Origin: an uncultured Clostridia bacterium
GTDB taxonomy: Bacteria; Bacillota; Clostridia; Christensenellales; Borkfalkiaceae
Reading direction: 5' to 3'
Length of the DNA stretch: 50,231 nucleotides
Assembly: GCA_944376335.1 (NCBI GenBank)
Contig: CALWCH010000012.1
Coordinates: 1-50,231 of the forward strand
Below, piece after piece: positions 8,178 to 16,736 of the stretch. Below the pieces are notes generated by a model that saw only the letters and a program-made list of their open reading frames with translations, was not told where the DNA came from and searched no databases. How positions within the stretch are numbered: position 1 is the first letter of the stretch; each line of letters begins with the position of its first letter. A program made the translations under genes and the position numbers.

Positions 8178-10288
8178 TCTGCGACCTCCTCAGCTTCCAC
8201 TTTTACCATTTCTGACACATTGTTGCCTTTAGTTGCTAAAAGACACGATATACTCTCTTCCATAGTTTCGATGTACTTTTTTCTGTCGTCGCTTGTCCAG
8301 AAGTCGGCAGAACCATTTGCCGAAGGCTGCTGTTGACTAGCGGAATCATCCTGATATTCCCTTAAGAATACCCACATCGTACCCGGGAAGATGACGCTCT
8401 GCTTATAATAAGCCTTGGTTTCAACGACAGCATTGGTTGCATCAGCAACTTTGGGAATAGCGTTGCCGAAGCGGGCAGCCAAGACGTGAGCACGTTTTAT
8501 ATTAAACGGATTATCCTTATAGCTTCTGTTCACAGATGCATCAAGCAAAGTGAGATTGCTGAGATCGTCCAATTCCGCCGCTTTTTCGAGTTGTTCAATA
8601 AGTGTGTTGCTCATCTTGGAACCTTTTGCTTTGCCTACCTCGTCACTCAAAGTTTGTTCATATTGAGGGTTATCCCTTCGAATTATTCCCAAGACATTTT
8701 CCGCCCATTTTTCATTATCCCCAATTTTATCTTTTTGTCCTTCCAAATGCTTAGGGTTGATGTGCTCGATATCGATCGGGTTTTTCTTACTCTTGTAGAG
8801 CTTGAATGAGAAGCGCTCAGTGGCGTTATCCGGGTTGATTTCATATGCATTTACCAGGAGCGCCACATTAAAGAGAAGCAGGACAGCTTTAACAGACTTT
8901 TTGTTGCCGTTGTACGAAAGGCCGTTGTCGGGGGCGTCGAGGATAATGCTGTTCTCCTTATCAAAAATAGGTTTCACATCATCCAGCTTACAAATACGCT
9001 CTTTCAAATATCCCTTAAAATCAGTCTTAGACTTCCGTTGATATTCGCTATACAGCTCTTTGATGATTTCGGCGGAAGACTTTTTGTCGACGGCGATGAT
9101 ATAGCCGATCATATGGTAGAAGAAGTAGTCCTCGTACCAATCGCGCAGCGTCTGATAGCATTGAACGGCTTCCTGCCATACGGTATATGCATCTTTTCCC
9201 TTTAATTCTTCCGCGACCGTCAAAGAGAGCGCATGCGACTTGTTGTCTGAATTCTGGTCGGGATAGGCAATTTCGAACAGCAGATCGATGCGGGTTTCGT
9301 ATTCTTTCGAGGACAAAAAGCCCCAGAATTCGTCGTCACTCAAGCCGCGTTCGATCTCCTCCCACTGCAGGGAGAACTCGTCAACTCTGTTCGAAGCAAG
9401 CTTATCGATAAAATAGGCTTTGATGAGTTCGGACTCCGTGAGGGGGATCTTGCCCGCATTCAGATGAGAGAAGCGTTCGATCGCCCAGTCGTCGTTTGGC
9501 GTGTTTTGCGAGCCATTCTGGGCGTTCTTCTCCGGCCCTTCTTGCTCTTCCGATGGCGCAGCGTCCTGAGCCGCCCCTTCGGGAGATACATTCCCATCCG
9601 CACCGTCTTGCCCCGCCTGCTCGTTGGTGATCTCGTTCCAGAAAATGCAGATTTCCTTTTCTCTCTCTCCATATTCATCAGGAAGAATACTATCACTAGC
9701 TAAAATGGTGTCTAAAATAACCGCAGCTTTTTTCCCTCCCCTCTCATATGCCAATATTTCTTTTAATCCATTACTGATAAATTTAGAATCAATATCGGAC
9801 GCTCCAGCAAAAATATTATTTGCAGGATCAGCTACATTCTGGCAATAGGTTGTTAGATTGTTTTTTCCATCAAACTTTAGCGTATAAACAGGTAAATTTT
9901 CTTCATATTCAGAATCGTATTTAACAGTACTACGAAAAGCAACAACCAACATCCAAATGGCGGTCAACCGCTGTTGGCCGTCTACCACTTCATATATCGG
10001 GTTACCATTGTCATCTTTTTTATCAGTTTTTATAATAGTAATGGTTTGCAGGCAATATATTTTTTCATTCTGCGGTTTTTCAGCTTTCTTTTTCCTGCCG
10101 CTGCAAAACTCATACAAGTCATCGATGAGTTCCCGGATCTGCTGCCACCGCCAGCGGAATCCCCGCTGATACGCCGGGATCTCAAACGTAAGGCCTCTCA
10201 GATCCTGAATATTCATGAGCCTCAGCCCCGGCCCGTTCCCTGCCGCCTGCGCGATGCCCGCTCCTGCCATATTGATATTCTCTTCCAT
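8174..10288 (-). CDS. DUF262-DUF1524 (GmrSD-like) nuclease
   Basis: A 704-residue protein with an N-terminal DUF262 domain (FEIPAYQRGFRW; VDGQQRLTAIWML near residue 100) and a C-terminal DUF1524 HNH-type nuclease region (DIEHINPKHLE near 505, then NLTLLDASVNRSYKDNPFN near 577). This order matches type IV restriction enzymes such as GmrSD and the SspE-like family, which cut modified or foreign DNA. A Gln/Glu/Pro/Ala-rich linker (EEQEGPEKNAQNGSQNTPN) interrupts the middle. I chose the ATG at 10288 behind AAGGAGG; the longer in-frame start at 10333 lies over the promoter. It is first in a two-gene operon with a clean sigma-A promoter and no palindrome. Confidence 0.85.
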   Translation of the reverse strand: MEENINMAGAGIAQAAGNGPGLRLMNIQDLRGLTFEIPAYQRGFRWRWQQIRELIDDLYEFCSGRKKKAEKPQNEKIYCLQTITIIKTDKKDDNGNPIYEVVDGQQRLTAIWMLVVAFRSTVKYDSEYEENLPVYTLKFDGKNNLTTYCQNVADPANNIFAGASDIDSKFISNGLKEILAYERGGKKAAVILDTILASDSILPDEYGEREKEICIFWNEITNEQAGQDGADGNVSPEGAAQDAAPSEEQEGPEKNAQNGSQNTPNDDWAIERFSHLNAGKIPLTESELIKAYFIDKLASNRVDEFSLQWEEIERGLSDDEFWGFLSSKEYETRIDLLFEIAYPDQNSDNKSHALSLTVAEELKGKDAYTVWQEAVQCYQTLRDWYEDYFFYHMIGYIIAVDKKSSAEIIKELYSEYQRKSKTDFKGYLKERICKLDDVKPIFDKENSIILDAPDNGLSYNGNKKSVKAVLLLFNVALLVNAYEINPDNATERFSFKLYKSKKNPIDIEHINPKHLEGQKDKIGDNEKWAENVLGIIRRDNPQYEQTLSDEVGKAKGSKMSNTLIEQLEKAAELDDLSNLTLLDASVNRSYKDNPFNIKRAHVLAARFGNAIPKVADATNAVVETKAYYKQSVIFPGTMWVFLREYQDDSASQQQPSANGSADFWTSDDRKKYIETMEESISCLLATKGNNVSEMVKVEAEEVAE

Positions 10289-10334
10289 CGTACCCTCCTT
10301 ATTTTCAGGCGCAGTGACCGCCCTTACAATCACT

Positions 10335-10363
10335 ATTATAACACATCGTTCGATTTATTTCAA
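10335..10363 (-). promoter_or_regulatory. Sigma-A promoter of the DUF262 module
   Basis: Minus strand TTGAAA (10358-10363), 17-bp spacer, TATAAT (10335-10340). Unlike the neighbouring units it has no GTCCC/GTACC palindrome. Confidence 0.85.
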
Positions 10364-10429
10364 GGGGAACAAGTAAATTTGCACTGCCGATTTGCAAATC
10401 TCTAAACCATTCTGCGCTTCATGAACCCG

Positions 10430-11524
10430 TCAATCATCGTTGTAGAGCTTATAGGCGGCTTTGTCGTTGTAGTCGATCTTGATATCGCGCACTTTCCCTT
10501 CCGTGCGGATCGCCTGCAAAATGATGGTCGCATATTCATCGGGGTGATACGTCTCCGCCGGGTGCATGAGATAGGGCATGCATGAGACGCGCACGGCATC
10601 ATAGATGGCAAACACGCGCTCCGCGAGCTCCTCGCTGTAGGTATAGTCGCCGTACTCTTTGGAGTATTCCCCCTTCAAAGCGTCCTGCACTTCCCAAAGT
10701 TCCCCGAAATGCGCAGTAAAGAGGCTCTCATAACGATCCTGAGGAAGTTTTCTGCCCTTATTATCCACGAAGCGGCTGACGTACTCCAACTTTTCGGCGC
10801 ACTTATACAGCCACAGAGGGAAGAGCGGATGGCTCTCACCGTACAGGGCGCAGCGAAAGAGATTGTAGGAAATAGTGCCCGTCGCCTGCCAGAGCTCGCT
10901 CCGGATCTTCCTGCGCGTCGTTTCGATGCGGTAATAGGGAAAGTCTCGGAAGCGATTCTGCTGGATCGAGGCCGTGAACCGCAAGAGATTTAAAAAGGCT
11001 CTGGCATTATAGAGGCAGTCCGTCTGCGCCTCGATCCACTTTCTCGAGCAACTCGTCTCGGTGATGACGGTTTCAAAGGAGAAATCGGACACTTCTTTAT
11101 AGAAGATGCGGCGGGCGAGCGCAAGGCCGTCCACGCGCCCCAAAGGGAACGCGATGCCATACACCGCCCCGCGCGAAACGAGCGTGGAGAAGACGTCCTC
11201 GCCGTATGCCGCAAGCGTATGCCCTTCTGCAAATGCAGCAAGTGCGATAAGGGCCTCCTGCTCGGAGGGAAAGATACGCGGCTGGACGGCAGGAGAATAT
11301 TTTTTTATAAAAGCAAGCTCTTCGCGCATTTCGGGATCGCTTGCCCGTTCCACGGGATCTCTCCCGTCGGGCAGGTTCGGTTCAATGAAGGCGTGCAACG
11401 CGTCCTTCTCGTGAAAGTTCATCTCCCGGACGGCGGCAAATTCGGAGAGTACTCCCCTCTCGTCCGTCCGAAGATAAATGGCTATAAACCCGCGCTTTCT
11501 TAACTTGTCGTGTAAACTCTGCAT
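10430..11524 (-). CDS. Uncharacterised 364-residue protein of the ADP-ribosylglycohydrolase operon
   Basis: I do not recognise this protein. It has no signal peptide or transmembrane helix. The N-terminal 150 residues look alpha/beta (GFIAIYLRTDERGVLSEFAA), and the C-terminal half is helical and aromatic-rich (LFRCALYGESHPLFPLWLYK). It starts 21 bp after the stop of the 168-residue gene and is the last gene of the operon led by palindrome promoter copy 3. No terminator hairpin is evident between its stop and the DUF262 promoter. Confidence 0.65.
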   Translation of the reverse strand: MQSLHDKLRKRGFIAIYLRTDERGVLSEFAAVREMNFHEKDALHAFIEPNLPDGRDPVERASDPEMREELAFIKKYSPAVQPRIFPSEQEALIALAAFAEGHTLAAYGEDVFSTLVSRGAVYGIAFPLGRVDGLALARRIFYKEVSDFSFETVITETSCSRKWIEAQTDCLYNARAFLNLLRFTASIQQNRFRDFPYYRIETTRRKIRSELWQATGTISYNLFRCALYGESHPLFPLWLYKCAEKLEYVSRFVDNKGRKLPQDRYESLFTAHFGELWEVQDALKGEYSKEYGDYTYSEELAERVFAIYDAVRVSCMPYLMHPAETYHPDEYATIILQAIRTEGKVRDIKIDYNDKAAYKLYNDD

Positions 11525-11545
11525 AGGCTTCCTCTCTTGGAACTA

Positions 11546-12052
11546 TCAGTCGGTAAGGTCCTGAAAGATGCGGGCGAGGGCGGAAAAGGCCTCTTCGATT
11601 TTTTCCTGATGCCGATCGAAGACCTTCCGCTCGAAGTCATGCGTCTCCCAGCCCTCTTCCCAAAGAGCCGCTGCCTCGTCGAACTTGTCCGCAACTCCAT
11701 TGATCATTTGCATCCAATGCTCGAACTCTTCATTACCCGACTCTTCGGCCTCCTCTTCCTCGGTCAGCTCCCACATATTCTTGTGGTACTTCTCGAGATA
11801 GTACGCATTCCCGATCGAATACGAAATCTTCGTGTAGGCGCGCAGGTAATCGCGGATGATCGCCGTGAGATAGATCGTCGCCTCGGAGGCAATGTAGGGC
11901 GGTATTTTTTCGATATAGAGCTTACCGTCCCGCCACTTCTGCTTGCCGAGCGAGAGATGCCGCGCACGGAAGCGGTCTATCGGCCTACGCAACGAAAAGA
12001 AGAATCGGCGCAGCTTCCAATAGAGAGCGCTATGCGGCTTTCTCTTCCTCAT
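11546..12052 (-). CDS. Uncharacterised protein sharing the N-terminal domain of the large LRR protein
   Basis: A 168-residue, basic-then-acidic protein. The segment IYLTAIIRDYLRAYTKISYS matches IYLSAIIRDYLRLFLDRAP in the large LRR protein at 17697-19502, followed in both by an acidic stretch and a helical region with ADKFD. The two therefore appear to share a domain of about 130 residues, standing alone here. Similar helical domains occur in phage and mobile-element proteins, from memory. Its ATG overlaps the upstream stop (12049-12052). Function unknown. Confidence 0.65.
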   Translation of the reverse strand: MRKRKPHSALYWKLRRFFFSLRRPIDRFRARHLSLGKQKWRDGKLYIEKIPPYIASEATIYLTAIIRDYLRAYTKISYSIGNAYYLEKYHKNMWELTEEEEAEESGNEEFEHWMQMINGVADKFDEAAALWEEGWETHDFERKVFDRHQEKIEEAFSALARIFQDLTD

Positions 12053-12837
12053 AAAACCGCACCCTCGAACTTCTTGACAATGTCCTGCAGCTCTTCGGGA
12101 AGGACGGCGAGAGCGGAGAGGCGTTCTGCTTCGCTCATGCCGAAGTACGCCTCGGCAACGCTTCCCGCGATTGCTGCGATGGTGTCCGAATCGCCGCCGA
12201 TGAAGATGGCGTTGCGGATGGTATCTTCAAAGCTCTCGCCCTCGAAGAAACAGGTGAGCGCCTCGGGCACGGTGCCCTGACAGCTCTCGTTGAACTCGTA
12301 GGTCTTGGAGAGCTCCGCGCAGGAATAGCCGCCGAGTTCGGGATAGTACTCTTTCGCACGGGCGAAAATTTCCTCTTTCGAAGCACCATTTCTTGCGAGA
12401 TACACGCACATTGCAGTACATTCCGCGCCCTTGAGCCCTTCGGGGTGGTTATGCGAGACGCCCGTCACGATGCGGGAAAGGCGCCCCACGTCCTCTTCGT
12501 CTTTCGCGAACCACCCGACGGGAGAGATGCGCATGGCGGCGCCGTTCCCCCAGCTGTTGTAGGGCTTGGGGTCGTCGAAGAAGAGCCACGCGGAAAAGGC
12601 AAGCCCCCAGCCTCTTTGCGGGTACTTTCGTCCGAGCGTCTGCATGGAATGGATCGTTTCGCGGCGCAAAGCCTCGTCGTCTCCGCCCGCCTTTATGAGC
12701 GCATTTGCAACGGCGATGGTCAGAAGAGAATCGTCGGTAAAGAAGCAGTCCTTATGAAAGAGCTCAAACTCTTTGCTGCGGCAGTTATAAAACTCAAAGC
12801 GGCTGCCGACAATGTCGCCGAAAATGGCACCCAACAC
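12049..12837 (-). CDS. ADP-ribosylglycohydrolase (DraG/ARH family)
   Basis: A 262-residue enzyme predicted to remove ADP-ribose from proteins or nucleic acids using two metal ions. Visible motifs are GAIFGDIVGSRFEF at the N-terminus, FTDDSLLTIAVANAL, GNGAAMRISPVGW in the middle, SHNHPEG, and IGGDSDTIAAIAGSVAEA near the C-terminus with the metal-binding Asp residues. I chose a GTG start at 12837: the GDIVGS motif normally lies within the first 15 residues, AAGGAGG is 9 bp upstream, and longer in-frame starts overlap the previous gene. The previous gene stops 1 bp before this start. In a regulon with SLOG and other conflict-type proteins, it could reverse ADP-ribosylation during stress. Confidence 0.85.
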   Translation of the reverse strand: MLGAIFGDIVGSRFEFYNCRSKEFELFHKDCFFTDDSLLTIAVANALIKAGGDDEALRRETIHSMQTLGRKYPQRGWGLAFSAWLFFDDPKPYNSWGNGAAMRISPVGWFAKDEEDVGRLSRIVTGVSHNHPEGLKGAECTAMCVYLARNGASKEEIFARAKEYYPELGGYSCAELSKTYEFNESCQGTVPEALTCFFEGESFEDTIRNAIFIGGDSDTIAAIAGSVAEAYFGMSEAERLSALAVLPEELQDIVKKFEGAVL

Positions 12838-12838
12838 C

Positions 12839-14323
12839 TTATTTGTCCTCCTTTTTGGGCGGGTAGAGCAGATTTCCCTGTGCATCTCTTCGATATTCGC
12901 GGGGATAGCGGAAGTATTCAAATTCATCGCCGCCCGTCCATGCGCGGATGTATTCAAAGACTTCGGGCGTGATGCGGATGTCCGTGGGGCACCCCAAGAT
13001 CCGCATGGTCTCGTGCTTCCAGCCATACACCGCCATGTATTCCCTCCCGTCGATTTTGACGATCATATCATACCAAAGGGAAGGATGCAGCGGGCACTGA
13101 TGTTGCTTTTTGAAGGAGACGAACTCGATGTCGCAGACGTCGTACACTTCTTTTTTGGGTAAAAAGCGCAGTTTTCTGTCTTGCCGTTCGAGCACCTTCA
13201 AGTCCTCTTCCGTCGCTTCGCCGCGAAGATACTTCACCACCCGCACGATGTAATCATCGTTTGTGAGGAGAAGAAGTTCCTCCTCTTCCTTTTTTTGCTT
13301 CTCCCGATCCAGCCCGAGGGAATGTAGTTGATCGACAAAAATGTAGAAGTCAAACGAGCGGAGATATTCTTCAACGGAGCCTTTTCTCCAAAGGACGGTG
13401 CCGTCCGCGTGCACCTCGATGAAGGTATAGGAGTTCTTTCTATCGCGGCGGATATAGCACACTTCGCCGTCCCTCTCGACGCGCATGAACTTTTCACCAC
13501 GCTGCGCCGCTTCATAGTCTCTGTCAAATTCCTCTTTCGCGCTTTGAAAGCGCTCGAGCTGTTCGGGCGTGAGCGGGTAGCGCTTATAGTCATTCACCGT
13601 GACGATGTTCCCGTTTAGTGTGACGCGATTTTTATCACCCTTGCGCGTTTTGAGGCAAAAGACGGCCTCCCCATTTCGGTACCCCCAAAAGGTGACGGCG
13701 TTCTTTTTGTTGCAGATCTGGATGCGCGTGCCGATGCCCCGCGTGTTTTCCTGCGTTTCTTCCATGATGCCCTCCCGCAATTGCCTGTCTTTATGATACA
13801 ACTTCGTATGTACCATATTTGGGGCATCGGAGCCTGCTCCCGAAATCAAGATGTTTTTTCGGCGCAGCTGTTTTGCGTAGGCGATGGTGCGCGCCGTGCC
13901 GCCATAGGGCTGCCCTTCGACGGCGATGACGAGCGAGGAACGCTCCACCATCTCACTGTCTCGCGCCGCATAGGCTTCGAGTGAAAACGAGGGCGCGATC
14001 ACGTTCACAAGGTCGCACTGCTCCAAGATGCGGGCGTACTGTTCGCGCGTCTCTTTGTTCCAACGGGCGGGCTGCTCGGGGAAGGGCACGGCGGCCTCCA
14101 AAGAGATACTCTCCCCCTCCGCTTTGAGGCGCAGGACGATCTCGGCGGCTAAAAGGTCGATGCCCGCCGCCATGCCGCAGATAAAGTGCCTGTATCCGAT
14201 TCGGACAGCCTCTCTCACAGCCGCTTCGAGCTTTTGAGTGACGAGCATAAGGCGGCTTTCATCGTTCCCCCACGGGTAATTCTTGGGTCGCGGCCCCGTA
14301 AAACAACAGGTGAGTAATTGCAT
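12839..14323 (-). CDS. SLOG (DUF1273-like) protein reading into an unknown protein across an internal promoter
   Basis: One uninterrupted frame of 494 codons covers two apparent proteins. Residues 1-175 form an SLOG/DUF1273 (YpsA-like) Rossmann domain that likely binds a nucleotide ligand: CCFTGPRPKNYPWG, FICGMAAGIDLLAAE, and SLVIAVEGQPYGGTARTIAYA. It then reads through SDAPNMVHTKLYHK, which is palindrome promoter copy 3 translated. At codon 187 a better-placed ATG (13765, behind GGGAGGG) begins a 308-residue unrecognised protein with a strongly charged middle. No stop separates them. I read this as a SLOG gene whose stop was lost, or a real fusion that also makes the short form. The SLOG ATG is 6 bp after the upstream stop and lacks a Shine-Dalgarno site, so it is probably coupled. 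Confidence 0.7.
   Translation of the reverse strand: MQLLTCCFTGPRPKNYPWGNDESRLMLVTQKLEAAVREAVRIGYRHFICGMAAGIDLLAAEIVLRLKAEGESISLEAAVPFPEQPARWNKETREQYARILEQCDLVNVIAPSFSLEAYAARDSEMVERSSLVIAVEGQPYGGTARTIAYAKQLRRKNILISGAGSDAPNMVHTKLYHKDRQLREGIMEETQENTRGIGTRIQICNKKNAVTFWGYRNGEAVFCLKTRKGDKNRVTLNGNIVTVNDYKRYPLTPEQLERFQSAKEEFDRDYEAAQRGEKFMRVERDGEVCYIRRDRKNSYTFIEVHADGTVLWRKGSVEEYLRSFDFYIFVDQLHSLGLDREKQKKEEEELLLLTNDDYIVRVVKYLRGEATEEDLKVLERQDRKLRFLPKKEVYDVCDIEFVSFKKQHQCPLHPSLWYDMIVKIDGREYMAVYGWKHETMRILGCPTDIRITPEVFEYIRAWTGGDEFEYFRYPREYRRDAQGNLLYPPKKEDK
13793..13825 (-). promoter_or_regulatory. Palindrome promoter copy 3 (inside the SLOG frame)
   Basis: An imperfect palindrome, plus-strand GTACCATATTTGGGGC (13810-13825), lies 11 bp upstream of TATCAT (13793-13798) on the minus strand. 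A start at about 13786 would leave a 21-nt leader before the ATG at 13765 and the ADP-ribosylglycohydrolase operon. Confidence 0.7.
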
Positions 14324-14329
14324 GACTTT

Positions 14330-14899
14330 TCAGAATTGAATGATGCCGTCCGAGCAGACGACCTTCTTGACAGAGGAGTGCCTTCTCCATGCGGAGATGC
14401 CCGAAAAGCGCTGATGAAAGAGCGCCATGGACTCTTGAAAGACGATTTCCGTCAGTTTGGGGCAGGTGCCGAATACCTCGTCCCCCATCACCTTGACGGA
14501 ACCGGGCAGGCAGACGGACTTGAGCTCCAGACACCCCTCAAAGACGCGGGAGCCGATGGTATGCAGCCGATGGCTCTTGATGTCCACTTCTTCGAGGGGC
14601 TCATTCATGGCAAATGCCTCGTCCCCGATGCTGTCGATGTTCTCGGGAATGGTGAAGCGATTTTCGCTGTAGAGCCCGTGATAGAGATAGTAATCCGGAA
14701 TGTGCCGCATATAGTGAAGCGGGTCCTCGTCGATCTGCAGCATGATGGACGTAAGGAGGCCCCTCGACGGGCGGTCGTCGATCTGCTCATAGACGAGCTC
14801 GAACTCGGCGGTGTTGAGGTGCTCCGAAAAGACGGGGTCATCAAAGAGCTTTGCAAGCGTATCGTGGTAGATAGTTTTCCATTCATCAAACGTCTTCAT
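14330..14899 (-). CDS. Small BspA-like leucine-rich repeat protein
   Basis: A 189-residue protein. The N-terminal 80 residues are helical with no recognised domain (MKTFDEWKTIYHDTLAKLF). The rest is BspA/LRR_5-type repeats such as FTIPENIDSIGDEAFAMNE, LHTIGSRVFEGCLELKSVC and KVMGDEVFGTCPKLTEIVF. There is no signal peptide, so unlike secreted BspA proteins it should be cytosolic, perhaps a recognition or scaffold part. It is second in the unit driven by palindrome promoter copy 4, between the Cys-rich and SLOG genes. Confidence 0.75.
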   Translation of the reverse strand: MKTFDEWKTIYHDTLAKLFDDPVFSEHLNTAEFELVYEQIDDRPSRGLLTSIMLQIDEDPLHYMRHIPDYYLYHGLYSENRFTIPENIDSIGDEAFAMNEPLEEVDIKSHRLHTIGSRVFEGCLELKSVCLPGSVKVMGDEVFGTCPKLTEIVFQESMALFHQRFSGISAWRRHSSVKKVVCSDGIIQF

Positions 14900-14935
14900 G
14901 ATATCCTCCTTGGTTTTCGTAAGTTAAAGAGTCGT

Positions 14936-15823
14936 TCAGTCCCAGTCCTTTTCCATCTTATCCTTCCATGCACGGAGCCTAGGAATGGAAGAGAGGAGCT
15001 TGTTGAACGGGGTGTTGAGCGGGTCTTTGCGAAGGTCGACGATGCCGCCGTTCTCCCGCAGGAGCACCTCTTCCAGAAAGTCATCAAAGTGGAGCTGCTC
15101 GTCGAGGTTTTTTTCGAGGCAAACTTCAAAGGCGGCGGAGATGACCGCTCTGCACCGCTCGGGAGCGTGTTCAAGAAGGGTCAGGGCGGCAGAGACGAGC
15201 GCCCCCGCGTCGAGATAGGTCTCGAAAGAGCAGCTGTAACGATCGGCAAACGCCGCGTCGAGGTGACTTTCGATGAACGCCTCAGCAAGGGCAAGTTCTT
15301 CCTCGGAATAATCTTCCCGACGAAACGCGCTGACGAGAGGATACAGCCTTCTCCCCTCGTAAGGTTCCGCCCCCTCGTCGTAATTGTTTTGCGCGAGAAA
15401 TTCCTCCCACGAGGGCCAGCCCGGAACAGTGAAGCGGAAACTCGCGTACTCCTCCCGCAGCGACCTCATCTGAATGTTGCATCTGCAGAGCATATCGTCG
15501 ACGAAATAGAAGCACGGCCGTTTCGAGCAGTCGGGGCAAGGAGAAAGCGGCTCATATTCCTTCATGTGCGAGGACGAACACCAAACCTCGCCGTTTGACC
15601 TGTGCAGGCCGTTCTCGCGGCAGAAGGAGTAGAACGCCGCGTTGAGGTTGTTTCGCGCATCGGCGTAGTGCGTCTCGTCGAGGGTGAAGGAGAAGCGCTT
15701 GCCCGTCTCCGTGACGGCCGTGACCGAACGGATACGGCAGCCGTACGGGCAGCAGTCCTCGGGGAGAAAGGTGATGTGCGCAAACGCAAGCGTCTTGTTT
15801 TTCGTTCGTCTCATCGTTTTCAT
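14936..15823 (-). CDS. Cys-rich uncharacterised protein
   Basis: A 295-residue protein I do not recognise. The N-terminal half holds many cysteines (EDCCPYGCRIR; then CPDCSKRPCFYFVDDMLCRC), which could form zinc sites; the C-terminal half is helical and acidic. No signal peptide or membrane helix is seen. The in-frame sequence upstream of 15823 is promoter, so the start is 15823 or 15814. The -10 ends at 15830, so an ATG at 15823 would sit at or very near the transcription start, making it almost leaderless; the ATG at 15814 has only a weak GGGG upstream. It is first in its operon, followed by the LRR and SLOG genes. Confidence 0.65.
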   Translation of the reverse strand: MKTMRRTKNKTLAFAHITFLPEDCCPYGCRIRSVTAVTETGKRFSFTLDETHYADARNNLNAAFYSFCRENGLHRSNGEVWCSSSHMKEYEPLSPCPDCSKRPCFYFVDDMLCRCNIQMRSLREEYASFRFTVPGWPSWEEFLAQNNYDEGAEPYEGRRLYPLVSAFRREDYSEEELALAEAFIESHLDAAFADRYSCSFETYLDAGALVSAALTLLEHAPERCRAVISAAFEVCLEKNLDEQLHFDDFLEEVLLRENGGIVDLRKDPLNTPFNKLLSSIPRLRAWKDKMEKDWD

Positions 15824-15829
15824 GCCCCT

Positions 15830-15862
15830 ATTATACAATTTTGTATGTCCTAAATTTGGGAC
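15830..15862 (-). promoter_or_regulatory. Palindrome promoter copy 4 (Cys-rich/LRR/SLOG operon)
   Basis: Plus-strand GTCCTAAATTTGGGAC (15847-15862, one mismatch from perfect) lies 11 bp upstream of TATAAT (15830-15835) on the minus strand. The RecF-like gene stops 10 bp before the palindrome. Confidence 0.85.
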
Positions 15863-15872
15863 ATCACCATGA

Positions 15873-16736
15873 TCAAAGCAGATAAATTTTGATTTGTTCG
15901 GAGCCTCGGATGCGCTCCGCAATTTTTTTATCGCGCGAGAACACGAACACCTGCCTTCCGAGCGCAGCCGCTTTCTTTAAGAGGGGCGCAAGGTCGATGC
16001 ACTCGTCGATGACGTCTGCAAGGGAGAGAACAAAGAGCGGGTGTGCGTCCGTCCTTCCCATTGCAAGGTGCACATCATTCCAAAAGCGGTTGACTTCTAA
16101 AAAGCTGAGGTATTCCAAGAGGGTGCGCTCGGTCGTACTCAAATCTCTGCGCGGCTGCGCGTCTCTTGCCGTAAAGTTGCCCCTCGCGTCCAGCGTGAGA
16201 TACAGCCGCTTTTGAAGGCGCACGGGCTGCGGCTCGAAACTCCTGATATGTTCCCGTAAGAGGCGGCGGAAGGTGCTTGAAAACCCCGCGCCGTCCGTGC
16301 GTTCGCTGAAAATTTCCCGTTCCTCTCGGATGCCCTTGATGTACCGCGCAAACGTTTCGGAAAACGGGAACTCTGTCTCCCTCATGAAATACGAGCAGGC
16401 CTCCTCCTCGATGCTCTCCGAAAAGAGCGCGGCGCGCCCCTGCGGCAGTTCCCGCGTTCCCCGCCGCACGGAAAGAAGATAGTGCTCGGGCGCCTCGTCT
16501 GAATACCGCGCCTCTATCGCATAGTCTTCCTCATCGCGGACGGCGTCGGCTGCAAGACGGCTCTCCCGCGCAAGGCGCACCTGCGGCTGAATGCAGCGGC
16601 TCCCCGTGAGAAGATTGAGCGCGGCGAGCATATCCTCCCGCCCCTCCCCCGCAAAGACGGTGACGGGCGAGTCGAGCGCAAACCTTTGACAGCCGATGCG
16701 CCCGAAGTGCTCCAACGTGAGTTTTGTAAGCGTCAT
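15873..16736 (-). CDS. Degenerate RecF/SMC-like ATPase
   Basis: A 287-residue protein that begins like RecF and AAA_23 ATPases (LTKLTLEHFGRIGCQRFALD) and reaches the P-loop position with VTVFAGEGREDMLAALNLL, where the GxxGxGK[ST] lysine is missing. Near the C-terminus LSTTERTLLEYLSFLEV and PLFVLSLADVIDECIDLAP sit where the signature and Walker B regions would be, but without a clean DE pair. It is therefore probably unable to hydrolyse ATP normally. Its ATG overlaps the stop of the DnaE-like gene (16733-16736), so the two are made together. I am fairly confident of the fold relation and unsure of the function. Confidence 0.6.
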   Translation of the reverse strand: MTLTKLTLEHFGRIGCQRFALDSPVTVFAGEGREDMLAALNLLTGSRCIQPQVRLARESRLAADAVRDEEDYAIEARYSDEAPEHYLLSVRRGTRELPQGRAALFSESIEEEACSYFMRETEFPFSETFARYIKGIREEREIFSERTDGAGFSSTFRRLLREHIRSFEPQPVRLQKRLYLTLDARGNFTARDAQPRRDLSTTERTLLEYLSFLEVNRFWNDVHLAMGRTDAHPLFVLSLADVIDECIDLAPLLKKAAALGRQVFVFSRDKKIAERIRGSEQIKIYLL

